This document shows, piece after piece, positions 12,601-24,739 of a stretch of DNA of 64,000 nt. The stretch is from Benincasa hispida (lineage: Eukaryota; Streptophyta; Magnoliopsida; Cucurbitales; Cucurbitaceae). The stretch's first letter is position 1; each line of letters begins with the position of its first letter. The stretch is from NCBI RefSeq assembly GCF_009727055.1, contig NC_052358.1, forward strand, positions 41,901,337-41,965,336, given 5' to 3'. The notes under the pieces are model-generated. The model saw nothing but the letters and a program-made list of their open reading frames with translations. It was not told where the DNA came from and did not search any database. A program made the position numbers and the translations under genes.

Positions 12601-14629
12601 TTTTACAGAAATTTTCAATTAGAGTTGCATAAATTTAAATTCAAAACTTTCGTAAATATATTAATTTAGACCGTCTTTCGGACTTATTTTAAAAAATATC
12701 GTGTGAAACATATGATCGTTTCAATTAAATTTCTAAGTTATTATAAGTGAATCAATTTAAACTGATCTTTATTAATATTACATTGTTTATGTATTAAATT
12801 CTTACAACTTTTCCAATGTCTGATTAAATACATAATGAATGGTTAGAATGGATACATGAACAATTTTCAAAGAAATTTGTAATTGAAAGTCTATAATAAT
12901 TCATTTATGAAAATTTAAGGGTTTAATTAATAAAGTTATAAATCTCATATGATGTTTATCCAAACCAATGATTATAAATAATGCATAATCGTTTATCCTT
13001 TTAACTTTTAACAAACTCTAGTGAGATTATGGTCGATATAAGTACACTAAACTATCCCTTTTAATTGTTAACTGTCTATTTATTATAATATGGGATAATT
13101 GATGCTAACCTTTTTATTTTTTTTTTACCCCATTTTATAATCTTTTGATTGAAAGTATAAAGGGCCTCCTTCTAGGCATACCCATCTTCAAGATCACATT
13201 TATGTTAAAACTCATCACTTTTTGCCCAACATCTAAAAATTTCATCACATGACTAAGTCAAAATGACTCCATAATTTTTATTCATCTATATATTACTAAG
13301 TTTGGAGCATATTAAGGCATTGTTTCAATATACTCTTATTGTTAGGACGAAAGACAATGGGTACATACATTATTGGTATGGTCGTATTTTCTATTTGAAC
13401 ACAAATTTGTATATTTTGACTTTTAGACCACTAAAATAGTTAGTTATTCCATGTTTTTTTTTAGTATAATTAAAGGTTAAGGAGATTCGAACCACAAACT
13501 TTTTGGTTTCTAGTATATTTATTTGCCAATTAAACTATGTTCAATTTGACATTGGTCCTTCTATGTTTGAATGATGTGATATATTGATTATTTTATACTC
13601 CTAACAATGGTAAAGAGTGAGATGACCCTTACATTATTATTAAAAAAAATTGGCAAGCATATTGAACTTATTTAGTGAAAGGGCTTCTTGAATTTAATCA
13701 GTAGGTAACTTGTTGACCTTTAAATCTAACTAACCCACCTACTTTGCCAAGATTGTTTTGGTTGTAATATATGATTTTTTTTCTCTCAACTCTAGGCTAG
13801 GTATCAATGTAGTCCATGTTTGTCTTGTATTGATAACATAATATTCTTCTTGTTTAATTTATGAAAAAAATCAGATTGTCCAACGTTTGCTACTTAAGGA
13901 AGACGCAATAGGGAACTTCTTGTAGGTGAATCAAATTTTTATTTTCATTTGTTCTAGCACCTCTATACGTTTTTGGTTGAGAATACGACCAAATTATATT
14001 GACTCCCCACATTAATTAGGAAAAAGAAATATTGTGGATGTTAGGGACAACGACCCTCCAACTATCTCTAGAATGGTATGATATTTTCTACTTTGCGCAT
14101 GTACCCTCATGACTTTGCCTTTGGTTTCATCCCAAAAGGTCTCATACTATTGGAGATAGTTGTCTTCCCTTACAAACTCATGATCATCCTCTTTTTTAAC
14201 CAATGGTAAGATTTTGGTCATATTTCCAACAATCCACCCCTCGAACAAAGGACCACATAGCCTCTCCTCACATACTCTCATAATATTATCATTGGTATTA
14301 TTATTTTCATTTTTAGAAAAAATAAATCGTGAGAACTTATGGTTGAAATGAACGATATTATACCTTTTTAAAGATTATGAAGATTTTATTGTCTCTTATA
14401 ATATCATACCAATAAAAGATTATGACCTTGAAGTGACTACAACCTCTCCAAGTGTCTAAAGGAGATGAAAATAAACATTGAATATTTTGCAAGTTAGCCT
14501 AATCCACATACCTCATAATCAATGAAACTACGAAAGTGTCTTAAAGTTGCTTAACTACCCTTTGGGACAAAAACTAGCTTAAAATAACCTTAGGGCATCG
14601 AACTCGACCACCTCCTGTAACATTGAAAG
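9698..14629. other. AT-rich intergenic DNA
   Basis: About 4.9 kb with no gene I can support. It contains homopolymer T runs (about 9887-9906 and 12542-12568), an (AT)n tract near 10358-10377 and the fold-back repeat at 11040-11530. The longest open frame, 96 codons at 10490-10780 on the minus strand, has no recognisable domain. The stretch 14040-14280 (short motifs such as CCCCTCGAACAAAGG) has the feel of a dispersed plant repeat, but I cannot place it. Confidence 0.6.
11040..11530. repeat. Fold-back repeat (possible MITE)
   Basis: Left arm about 11045-11200 and right arm about 11380-11525 are diverged inverted copies. Both contain ATGTTTCAAAATGTTA-like and TTTAGATTTGAGTTTT-like blocks when one is reverse complemented. 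This arrangement is common for AT-rich fold-back elements in plant introns and intergenic DNA. I could not fix the outer ends or a target duplication. Confidence 0.5.
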
Positions 14630-15260
14630 TGTAAAAGAGAGTGAACTAAAAATTACATTAACATATCAAGCTTCAGCTGAGCCTCCTTCTTCCAGCTCAC
14701 CTCACACAGAAAACAAAATGTCTCTTAGAGAAGTCAGCTGAAACAAAAAACAAACTAACTTCTCGGGATTATTGTTTTATACTAACTCATTATGCATAAA
14801 TACGTACTGAAATAATAAATCAAAGAGAGAGATCTCACACATGTGTGATTCTGTAAAAATAAAGAAAGAACACTATAGAAAGGCTTGAATAAAGAAGAAT
14901 ATCATACTTTGGAAATGGATGTAAGTCTCGATGACTAAACAACTATAATCACCATGTAGGTCTTCTTCATCTCTACTCATTTCTTCAATTGCATGTTTCT
15001 TATCTCACATTTTCACTCCCAAATCTACACAAAATACTCACAAACATAGAGAAATGACAGAGAGATTTCAAAACCCTAGAGATAGAAGAAACTAATCTAA
15101 AAGAATAGGAAATCTTTATTGCAAAATGCATTTACTCAACTTTTTCGTAGCTAGCTCAACACCACACTTGTCACCTACTTTAGTTTCAAAGCTAGGCCAT
15201 CTCAATTAGAAGACTACTTGTATTTTAGCTTCTTTTAAAAGGCTGAAGATCAAAGTTATA
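14630..15260 (+). repeat. 5' LTR of element F
   Basis: Starts TGTAAAAGAG and ends near AAAGTTATA. It matches 19413-20054 along its length, including the AAATCAAAGAGAGAG stretch and the end region. The last few bases are uncertain because the two copies diverge there. Confidence 0.8.
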
Positions 15261-15285
15261 CGACCCATCTTTTGGGCTTAAAAAT

Positions 15286-15298
15286 TGGTATGAGAGCC
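15286..15298 (+). other. Primer binding site of element F
   Basis: TGGTATGAGAGCC, one mismatch from the initiator tRNA-Met complement. It lies about 25 bp after the LTR end, slightly further than usual. Confidence 0.7.
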
Positions 15299-15373
15299 AG
15301 TCCTTCAAGAAAACTCCAAGAAAGCTACAAGATTCTCCAAGAAATCTGTCGAGAACAATCAAGAAAGTCAGAG

Positions 15374-16130
15374 ATGGCAGTGGCTCGATATGAGGTGGAG
15401 AAATTCACAGGAAGTGGGGACTTTCAACTATGGATGAAGAGAATTAACGTAGTGCGCTTCTTAGAAGGCTTTAAAGGTAGTTGATGATATAAAAACCTAC
15501 CTATAACTATCACTGATGAAGAAAAGAAAACCATGGAAGAAGTAGCCTATGGGCACTATCATGAACATTTCAGACAGTGTTCTTAGGCAAGTTATTCATG
15601 AAAACACAACTTATGATGTTTGAGAGAAGTTAAAGAAGCTATACTTAAAGAAGGATGTGCCTAACAAGCTCTATATCAGAGAGAGGTTATTATTATTATT
15701 TTTTTTTAAAGATGAATGCTTCAAGAACCCTAGATGCGAATCTAGATGAATTCAAGAAACTCACCACTGAGTTTGTTCAAACAGGGGAGAGTTAGGGGAG
15801 GAAAATGAGGCAGCTACCTTGATAAACTCTCTCTATGAAAGCTACAAAGATGTGAAGGTAGCTTTGAAGTATGACAGGGACTCAATTTCAGTTGGCAATG
15901 TGATATCAACTTTGAATAGTAAAGAATTGGAGCTAAAGGCTAATTCAAAGGGTAGTGGAGATGTCGAGTCTTTGTTTAAAAGGGGAAATCTTTTTCAAAT
16001 AAAGGAAAACCAAGATTTCGGAATGGTCATAGATTTTAGAAGAACAAATCAGTGTTGAAATGATTCTTCTGTCATAAAAAGGGACATTTCAAGAGAAATT
16101 GCCCTAAGAGAAATAAGAACCCTATAAGAA
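15374..16130 (+). pseudogene. Gag of element F, broken
   Basis: The capsid/nucleocapsid protein of a Tork-like copia element. The start is taken at the ATG at 15374, downstream of the primer site; an in-frame ATG at 15272 lies before that site and is not used. The first open piece ends at a TGA at 15482-15484. Further pieces include the frame 15819-16058 and a CCHC zinc knuckle around 16062-16105 (FFCHKKGHFKRNCP, with the first Cys region hit by a stop). A T-rich run at about 15690-15708 adds a length change. No full frame remains. Confidence 0.75.
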
Positions 16131-16239
16131 AGATTTTAAAAAGCCTAAGAAACATGGAAGAGAAGATATCTCTATTGGAGAGGATGGACTTAGCTTTACA
16201 AAAGACCTAGTTACCATTGAGGAAAAAGCAAAAGGCCAT

Positions 16240-17500
16240 GAAGCAAAAGAGGATTGGGTGCTGGATTTATATTGCACTTATCATATGACATCATTAAAGG
16301 CATGGTTTGTTTCCTACAGATCATGGGATGGGGGTTCTGTGTTCATGTGAGACAATTATTATTGCAAGATGATTGGAATAGGCTCGATGGTACTCAAACA
16401 CCAAGACAATAGGGACATACATCTAAAGGAAGTATGACATGTTCCACAGTTGAGAAGGAATTTGATATCTATAGGAATGCTTAATGATCAAGGATATTCT
16501 TTTGTTAGGAAGAATGGAAGCCTAGAGGTTATAAAGAAAGGGAGGATTGTCTTTACTGGAAAAAAGTCTAATGGGCTTTATTTTGTGAAGAATGTGTTAC
16601 CTTGTCAACTTAGTCTTATGTTATTTAGAAGGATAAAATGGATAAGATTGATTTGGCAAAGAAGATTCTCACACATAAGTGAGAAAGGCATAATAAAACT
16701 ATAGACATAGGGGCTAATTAAGTCTAGAGGCACTAAAAGGCTTAATTTCTATGAATACTTTGTATTTGGAAAGTGAAAAAAGGAAGAAATTTGTGAAGGG
16801 AACTCATTCTACCACAAAAGTTTTTATCTATATACATGATGATTTATAGGAACTAACAAGGACTCGCTCATGGAGTAGCTTAAGGTATTTTTTTTCGTAA
16901 TAGATGATTTCTCAAGAAAAGTTTGAGTGTTTTTGCTAAAATCTAAAGACCAAACTTTTTGACAAATTTAAAAGCTGGAAATCTATTGTTGAGAATCAAT
17001 CTAATATACCTGAGGACAGACAATGGATTAGAGTTCTTACCTGAGGACAGACAATGGATTAGAGTTCTTAGGCAATGACTTTTATAATCTTTGTGTTGAA
17101 AATGGAATAACTAGACACAAAATAGTAGCTTACACCTCACAGTAAAATGGAATAGCTAAAAGGATTAACAGGACTATCCTAGAGAAGGTCATGTGTATGA
17201 TTTCAAAAGCTAAAGTGGCAGAGTCCTTTTGAGCAGAGGCAGTAGCCACAACATGTTTTACAATCAATAGAAGTCCTTGCATAGCTATTGATTTTAAAAC
17301 ACCTGAGGAAGTTTGGTCAGGGCATCCTCCAAACCTCTCATTCCTAAAGCCTTTTGGTTGTGTAGACTATATTCATGTCAGACAAGTTAAAGTTCAACCT
17401 AAGGCAGTGAAGTATATGTTCATTGGCTATCCAGAAGGAACTAAAGGGTTCAAGTTATGGGATTTTAGAACCAATTGAAGTATAACCATTATGGATGTTG
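16240..17500 (+). pseudogene. Protease-integrase of element F, broken
   Basis: Continuation of the F polyprotein. At 16255-16300 the protease context DWVLD..CTYHMT is present, but the DSG triad reads D-L-Y (16264-16272), so the active site is lost. 16450-16704 is the GAG-pre-integrase segment (RNLISIGML...). The integrase core follows in shifting frames with the DNGLEF block twice, because 31 bp are duplicated at 17009-17070. The C-terminal WGHPP..SFLKPFGC-like segment lies near 17310-17370. Compare the intact DSGCTYHMT in element G. Confidence 0.75.
17009..17070 (+). repeat. 31-bp tandem duplication in F integrase
   Basis: CCTGAGGACAGACAATGGAT and the bases after it occur at 17009 and again at 17040. 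The unit spans the codons for the second catalytic Asp block. 31 is not a multiple of three, so it breaks the frame. Confidence 0.85.
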
Positions 17501-17719
17501 TATTCAGAGAAGAAATGCTCTATATGGATTCTAAAGATCCTAAAACAGCTAAAATTAATGATGGAAGAGTGGATCAAGGCTATTCTGAGTTGGAACTCTC
17601 TAATGCTCATCAGGTCCCTTCTAATCCTATTCAAACTAATCATCCCAATCAGCTTTAAGAAAAAGAGACATGGACAAAGACAAAAATTCAAGAACATTAA
17701 GCATAGGACTTAGAATATT

Positions 17720-19360
17720 GCACTCTAACAAGAGATAGAAGTAGAAGAGAAAAAAGGTCTCCCAGAGAATAGAGAAGATGACTATGTAGCATTTACAAAC
17801 CTCTGTGATGACCTAATAGAGAAGAAACAGTGGGTGAAGGGCATGAGTTGTGAAATGAACTCTTTATATAAAATGAAACATGGATCCTAACTCCTCTGCC
17901 TCCTAAATGGAAAATGGTGACCTGTAAATAGATTTTCAAAAAGAAAGTAGGGAAGGCAGATGAAGGTGGAGTCGGGTATAAAGCTAGATTGGTGGCTCGA
18001 GGGTACACTCAAATAGAGAAGCTAGACTATAGTGATATTTTCTCTTCTATGGTGAAGCATAATTCCATTAGAGTACTTCTAACTATTATGGCTTGTAGAA
18101 ATTTTGAACTAAAGTAATTAGATGTGACTACAACTTTTCTACATAGGAAGCTAGAAGAGGTTATTTACATGTCACAGCCTGAGGGATATAAGAAGAAAAA
18201 GGTAGAAGACCATGTGTACTTACTGAAAAATTCCCTTTATGGGCTCAAGAAATCTCCTAGATATGGGAATAAACGATTTGATGATTTCATCTCAAGTCTA
18301 CGCTTCTAAATGAGTAGCTATAATTCTTGTTTTTACATAAGAGAAGGTGCAAACAGGGAAGAAGTATATCTTCTCCTTTATGTTGATGATATGTTATTGG
18401 CAGGCAAAATATGAGTGAAATAGATGAAATTAAAGCTTAAATGAGTAAGGAGTTTGACATCAAAGACCTAGGGGCTGCAAGGAAGATCTTAGGGATAGAG
18501 ATCTATAGAAATAGAACCAAAGAAGAGTTGTTCCTTTTCCAATCTGAATATACATCTAGAATTCTAAAAAGGTTTAATATGGCAGAAGCTAAAGTTGTGT
18601 CTACTCCACTTGCTCAACATTTCAAGCTCCTAGCCCAAGATTCTTTCACTATTGAAGATCAAAAGAAAATAATGGAGAGAATCCCTTATTCTAATGCTAT
18701 AGGCAGCCTAATGTACCTAATGGTATATGCTAGACCTGATTTAGCTCACTATTTCAGCTTAGTGAGTAGGTATATGGGAAATCTAGGGAAGGCACATTGG
18801 GAGACTATTAAGTGGGTTTTCAAATACCTAGTAGGAACTCATAAGAAGGGTCTCTTGACAACCTAATACAACTAGCTTAAGTTAAATAGGGTACTCTAAC
18901 TAAGACTTTGCTATAGAACTAGACAAGCGAATGTCACTAACAAGGTATGTTTTTCAGTTTGGAGGAAATACTATTAGCTAAAAATCTAACCTACAATCTA
19001 TAGTAGCCTTATCTACCACAGAGGCAGAGTTCATTGCATTAACAAAGGCACTAAAAGAAGCTAAATGGCTACAAGGACTTCTATCAGACTTTGGTTTCAA
19101 TCAGAAAATAGTAAGCATAAAATGTGATAACCAAAATGCAATTTGCCTAACTAAAAATCTTTAGTTTCATGAGAAAACAAAGAATGTGGAAATTTGAATG
19201 CATTTTATCAAAAATGAAGTAGAGAATGGTGAAATCAAAATAGAAAAATTTCAAACAGAAGAGAACTTATCTGACTACCTAACAAAGGCATTGATTCGCT
19301 CTAAGCTTGAGTACTATCTAGGTCAACTAAAAATAGTAGATTTTCCAACTAAAGGTTGAA
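17720..19360 (+). pseudogene. Reverse transcriptase-RNase H of element F, broken
   Basis: RT fingers/palm segments are recognisable from about 17720 (ARGYTQ-like at 17993-18012) through MSQPEGY at 18166-18186 and NSLYGLKKSP at 18229-18258. The catalytic LLYVDDML block is at about 18373-18400. 18441-18866 is the cleanest open piece, starting MSKEFDIKDLGAARKILGIE and containing the YSNAIGSLMYLMVYARPDL block. RNase H follows to about 19350 with STTEAEF and CDNQNAI motifs in broken frames. Lineage style is Tork/Tnt1. It ends about 40 bp before the polypurine tract. Confidence 0.8.
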
Positions 19361-19400
19361 GTTGCAAAAAAAAATCCAAATACGAGAAATTCTTTAGCTC

Positions 19401-19412
19401 AAGGTGGAGAGT
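19401..19412 (+). other. Polypurine tract of element F
   Basis: AAGGTGGAGAGT directly precedes the TGTAAAAG start of the 3' LTR, matching the tract of the related element G. Confidence 0.75.
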
Positions 19413-20054
19413 TGTAAAAGAAAGTGGGCTAAAAGTTACCTTAACAGATCAAGCTTCAACTAAGCCTCCTTCTTCCAGCTCACCTAAAACAAGAAACCAA
19501 ATGTCTGTTGGAGAAGTTAGCTGAAACAAAAGACAAACTAACTTCTCAGGATTATTGTTTTATACTAACTCACTGTGTATAAATATGTACTGAAATAATA
19601 AATCAAAGAGAGAGAGAGAGCTCATACATGTGTGAATATGTAAAAATGAAGAGAGAACACTTCAGAAAGACTATAATAAAAAAGAACATCACACCTTAGA
19701 AGTGGATGTAAGTCTCCATGACTGACCCACTATAATCATTGTGTAGATCTTCTTCATCTCTACTCATTTCTTCGATTGCATGTTTCTTATCTCGCATTTT
19801 CACGATATGCATAAAATACTCAAGAACATAGAGACATGATGGAGAGATTTTAGAACCCTAGAGAAAGAAGAAGCTAATATGAAAGAATAAGAAATTTAAA
19901 TTTCAAAATGCTTTTACTCATCCTTTTTATTGTTAGCTATGTGGCACTCTCAGCACCACACTTGTCACCTACTTCAGTCTCAAATCTAGGCCATCTCAAT
20001 TAGAAGACTACTTGTATTTGGGATTTTTTTAACAGGTTGAAGAACAGAGTTATG
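19413..20054 (+). repeat. 3' LTR of element F
   Basis: Second LTR copy, starting TGTAAAAGAAAG. It contains TATAAATA at 19578-19585, a plausible promoter box. The end is approximate (near AGAGTTATG). Confidence 0.8.
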
Positions 20055-20194
20055 TCTGTCCACAGAAGTGAATGATTGAAGAGATTGATGAAGGGTGATA
20101 CTGACTTTGAGGACACGAGTTAATAGTCCAACTTGCTTTTCATTCCCTCTTAATCTTCTTTTTCTTTTTTAATACATTATGAACTGTCTACAAT
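20055..20194. other. Short unassigned spacer
   Basis: About 140 bp between the end of F and the start of the E sequence. I recognise nothing in it. Confidence 0.4.
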
Positions 20195-20365
20195 TGTATT
20201 TTACCATAAGAGGAACAGCGGAAGCCAAAACACAGAACCATTTATTTTTTTCAAATTGGCATTTAAAATCAAAAGCAATTTTGCATTGGAATAAAAGATA
20301 ATATCGATTACGTATATAATTCCCAAAAAGACTAATTATACAGGGTAAGAAACCCTACCTTGCAA

Positions 20366-20992
20366 TAAGGTTGGCAAAAAAACCCGACGGGGCGGGTCCC
20401 CGCGGAGACTCGCCTCGTTCGGGACGGGGATTCCCCGATTTGACTGAGGATGGGGTCAAACCGGGGAATTTATTCGGGGCCCCGTCCGGGGACGGGACAG
20501 GGATGGGGACAGTATCCCCGCCCCGACCCCAATTAATCCCTGACCCCAAATTAATATATATATATTTATCCCCTCCCTAGTCCCCTCTTGCTCTCTGCAA
20601 TCTGCAAAAAAACATCCCTCTCCTCTCGCTCTCTGCATCCCTTTCCTTTCGCTCTCGCTCTTGCTCCCGCCCTCCCTTGCGCTCTCACTCTTGCTCTCGC
20701 TCTCGTACTCTCACTCTCGCTCATCCCTCCCCTCTCGCTCATCTCTCACTCATCTCTCGCTCCTCTGGCAGGCTCGCTCATCCCTCCCCTCCGTTGAAGT
20801 CTGCCAACGAATGGGGCCCTGCGGGGACCCCGTTTCCCTGACAGGGAATCCTCGCCCCCGTGCCTTCAAATGGTGGGGAACGGAGAAGCGAGTATGCGGA
20901 CGCAGCCAAAATAATTGCCCTGACACTACCTACGGGGTCCGGATGGGGGAACGCGTCCCCCAACCCCACCCCGCCCCGGTTGGCCAACCCTA
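20366..20992. mobile_element. GC-rich hAT-type MITE
   Basis: A 627-bp insertion with diverged terminal inverted repeats: left TAAGGTTGGCAAAAA, right (reverse complement) TAGGGTTGGCCAACC. Both continue into G-rich CCCG/GGGGCGGG stretches. The flanks are an 8-bp duplication, CCTTGCAA (20358-20365) and CCTTTCAA (20993-21000), 7 of 8 matching. An 8-bp duplication and TAGGG-type ends are hallmarks of hAT elements. The body is strikingly GC-rich for this AT-rich window, with GGGGACGGG-type runs at both ends and a (CTCGCT)n-like tract at 20588-20790. No transposase is encoded, so it is non-autonomous. The short frames inside come from the simple sequence. Confidence 0.75.
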
Positions 20993-22871
20993 CCTTTCAA
21001 ACCTTTTGACAATTCTGTAGAATTTCTTTGTTGAATTGAGATAGGGCACCACCACTTGGAAACCTCTCTATTCTTAAAGAAAATTTAGGCTATGGAGAGT
21101 TGTGAGATTCTCTCTTTTGAGATTTGGGAATATCACAAAACGATTTTTCTTTCTTTTTTTAGAAAAGAAAAACACACAGAGAGCTTGAGAGCCTTCGACT
21201 CCCTCTACAAATCAAAACCCTTTTATTAGAGAGAGATTGTGAGAGAGTGAGAGAAAAATGTGGGATTCATCCCATGTTTTCTCATAACTTCCCTAAAATG
21301 GGGAATCGATTTATTTAATTTAAATAAAATAAAATATATTAGTTAAATAATATTTAATTAAAAGATCATTTAAATCATATTTAAATGACTTTCTTTCACA
21401 TAACCAAAAGTTTTAATGTACATCTAATGAACATTAATTCTAATATATAGTTTTGAATTAATCATTTAATTTAATTTAATTTAGTTAAATAATTAATTAA
21501 TCATCCAATTAAATATCAAATATGTAATTTATTTTTCCATTTGAATCATTAAAAAATATTTCTATCATTTAACCTATAGTTTTAATGTGCATCCAATGCA
21601 CATTATTTTTATTCTATAGTTTTCAATATGAATCTTATTCATATTAAATTAATATTTGAAATCTTTTCAAATATTTCGTTCTCTCATTTATTAATTTTGT
21701 ATCATATCCAAAATTAATAAAGTCTAAAATTAACTTTTATATTAAAATGTATTAACGTACATTCAAAAATTCTCAATTCTGAATTTTAACATTTCAAATT
21801 CAATTTAATGACAAATTGCCTCAATATCCTTTACAAGTTAGAAAGGAGGCCTAATGGACCTGCAAATCATAAGCTCCAACGATGTTAGATTAATTGGCTA
21901 AACTAATTAACCAATTTAATCAATATTCATTAACTGTGAATACACTCCACTAAAGACCTATAGCTGCACTCTTCTCACTACAGATATGTTTTTATATCCA
22001 TGGATATAGATCAATAATAGCAAGTTAGCCCTTCATGAGTGTTCGTAATACTAGTTGGGTCAAATTACCCTTTTACCCCTGGGTTACCTCTACATTCTTA
22101 AGTACTAATGTTCCTCTAATGAACAACCTGTTTATGGTCTAACCATTAAACAAAAACCCTTCTCGGGGCAGTAAGAGGGTAAGGCCCTTTGTTCAAGTCT
22201 CGAAGACACCACTTAAGGGTGTTGGGTTTTATGTTTTGAAACTCGTGGTTTGTAAACATTTAAAACTTATTATGAAAATTCAATAAGTTGTTATTGAATA
22301 TATAAATTTCTTATTTCGTTTTAGAAATAAATCCAATAAACTAAAAGATCCATGACTATTACATGAGTACTTGAACTTTGTGTGGAGACATAAAAGTGAA
22401 CCAGGTTCGAATAAATAGTCAAAATGATCTATAGTATACGAATAAGGTTAGGTGCCTTATTCTGGTAACACTATTGGATGCAGCCCACTTTGTAATTGTT
22501 ACAAGTAGTTGTAAAGTGCTACAAACGACGTGATCCTATTCGTACATTTTATGACATGAGGAGTGGGGGCGTCCTGTGCAATGGGTTTGTACAAGATCAG
22601 ACCACGAAATTAGTCACTCTTAATTTATAACGTTGTTTACTATTTAAAACTGACTATTTTAAAGTGATGAACCTAGGTAACTTGCCTTAATCCTATGCTA
22701 ACTATGATTTCCTGTTTATTTGGGATTATCCTTAGATTTTCATAAATGAGCATTGGCTCAATAGTGTCAGGTCAATAAACCTCCATTTCAGGGGGTAAGA
22801 ACAAGTAGACAACTGGGAATATAGGGTGTAAGATAGAATTCGCCCCTACCCGTTTTAGGGATAGTAGAGAG

Positions 22872-24596
22872 TATAGGATTGTATCAACAGTAGCGAAAGC
22901 ACAAGGATCATCTAAGCACTCAAATTCACTAATTTTGGCAAAATATAAAGCATGTTTTTGCAGAAACTAGTGAGTTTCAAGACATACCTCTTGTAGAACT
23001 TTTTCAATGCTCCTTCACCAGCTGCTATCTTCTCTAAATCTTATTGTAGACCACCTCAAGATCTTACCCACTTCTATTGGTGCTCTAGATTGAGTTCTGG
23101 GACTCAAAACAAGCTTGAATCAAGGGTAGAAGGAGAAATGCTCACTGTGGAAAATCAGCTGAAGAACTCTTTCTTCAAACCAAATTTTCTCTCAAAATCT
23201 CTATAGATTGCATGTCCAATTTTCACTCCAATCTTTTCATTATATTGCAGATCAACATACAAAGACAAGAGCTACATGAGTTGCCGCTCATGCTTGGAGA
23301 AGACAAAGCCAAAGCAAATGCTTCATGTGTGAGCAACTACAAATATGGATAATGGAAAAACACTTTTTTGTTTTTCCATTTAGTGTTTTGTTTTTTCTTT
23401 TTTCATTTCAATTTTATTATAAAATCAAAATTTTAATTTTGAAAAATCTATATTCATTTTAAAAAAGAAAAAAATAATTAATTTCATAAATTAATTATTA
23501 AATAAAACTTAATCAATTTAATATCAAATATTCAATTAATTTTAACACATATCCATCTTTATATATTTAAATCATATTTAAATATATAATTTTCCTATTC
23601 TGTTTAATTCTAAAATTAAACATGTAATTATATCTCATATTATTACTAATTTTCTTAATTCTAATTTGAACGATTCAAATTAACTTATTACGCTATTCTA
23701 GAGCGAGTCCGTTACAAGCTATACGGGGCCTCGCAGACCAACAGATCATGGACTCCAACGATCTGAGATTAATTCGTTAAACTCATTAGACCAAATTAAT
23801 CTCCATCGTTAACTATTGGGTCACTCCATTAAAACCCATAGTTGCACTCCCCTCACTGTAGATATATTATGTCCACATGATTTAACCATAATCAACGAGT
23901 CGATCCTTCACAGGTTGTTCGTAATAACGGTTGGGTCAAATATTTGATTTACCCGTGAGATTACATCTTATTCCTCAAGTCCCTACTGATCCTCTAATGA
24001 ATAACTAGTTCGTGATCCAATCACTAAATCAAACTCTCTCAGCCTAGTGAGAGGGTGGGGCTGTTGGGCCAACCCTTAACTACGCAAATCTAAGGGCAAT
24101 CCCAAATAAACAGGAGTTTATAGTTAGCTCAAGATTAAGATTGAGTTACCTAGGTCATCTAGATGAAATAGTCAGTCTTAAATAGTAAACAACGTTATAA
24201 AGTAAGAGTGACTTATTTCTTGGTCCTGATCTTATGCAAACTCATTGCATAGGACGCCCCCATTCCTCATGTCATAACATGTACGAATTAGGATCACATC
24301 GTATGTAGCACTTTACAACTCTTTGTAACAACTACAGAGTAGGTGGCATCCAATGGTGTTACCAGAATAAGGTACCTAACCTCATTCATGTACCATTGAT
24401 CATTTTGACTATTTACTCGAACCCACTCGACTCTTATGTCTCCACATAAAGTTCAAGTACTCATACAATAATCTTGGGTCATATTTTATTGGATTTAGAT
24501 TTTCATTCAATTTATGAAATCAATAACAAGTATATTGATAATAGATGATGTTTATTATTTTACAAACTTCGAGTTTTTAGGACATAAAACCCAACA
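22872..24596 (-). repeat. 3' LTR of element B, with 155-bp deletion
   Basis: Runs from TATAGGATTGTATC (TGTAGG mutated) to AAAACCCAACA. It is 155 bp shorter than the 5' LTR. The missing block lies at about 24060, where GAGGGTGGGG joins directly to CTGTTGGGCCAACCC. In the 5' LTR and in element A the stretch between these points is present. Confidence 0.9.
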
Positions 24597-24608
24597 ATAC
24601 TCCCACTT
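24597..24608 (-). other. Polypurine tract of element B
   Basis: Minus-strand AAGTGGGAGTAT abutting the 3' LTR, identical to that of element A. Confidence 0.75.
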
Positions 24609-24739
24609 GGACTAAAACTCCAGTGGATCAATATATACAAATATATACAATGTTGAGTTTACATGGAGAGAATAAAATGTACAAATACAATAAACTAGGG
24701 CATTACAATACCCACAAATTCTCCCATTTGTCCTAGTAA

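Larger units (their letters stand above)
14630..20054 (+). mobile_element. Copia element F, Tork/Tnt1-like, decayed
   Basis: A full-length but degenerate copia retrotransposon on the plus strand: LTR 14630-15260, primer site 15286, gag from 15374, PR-INT-RT-RH to about 19360, polypurine tract 19401-19412, LTR 19413-20054. The gag opening (ARYEVEKFTGSGDFQLW) and protease context (DWVLD...CTYHMT) match the Tork/Tnt1 style, shared with element G. Stops and frameshifts occur throughout. The LTRs differ at many positions, so this is an old insertion. I found no convincing 5-bp target duplication. Confidence 0.85.

Noticed and set aside
20588..21020. Overlapping frames in the CT-rich region
   Set aside because: They arise from the (CTCGCT)n-like simple sequence and G/C runs of the hAT-type MITE, and are open on both strands for compositional reasons.
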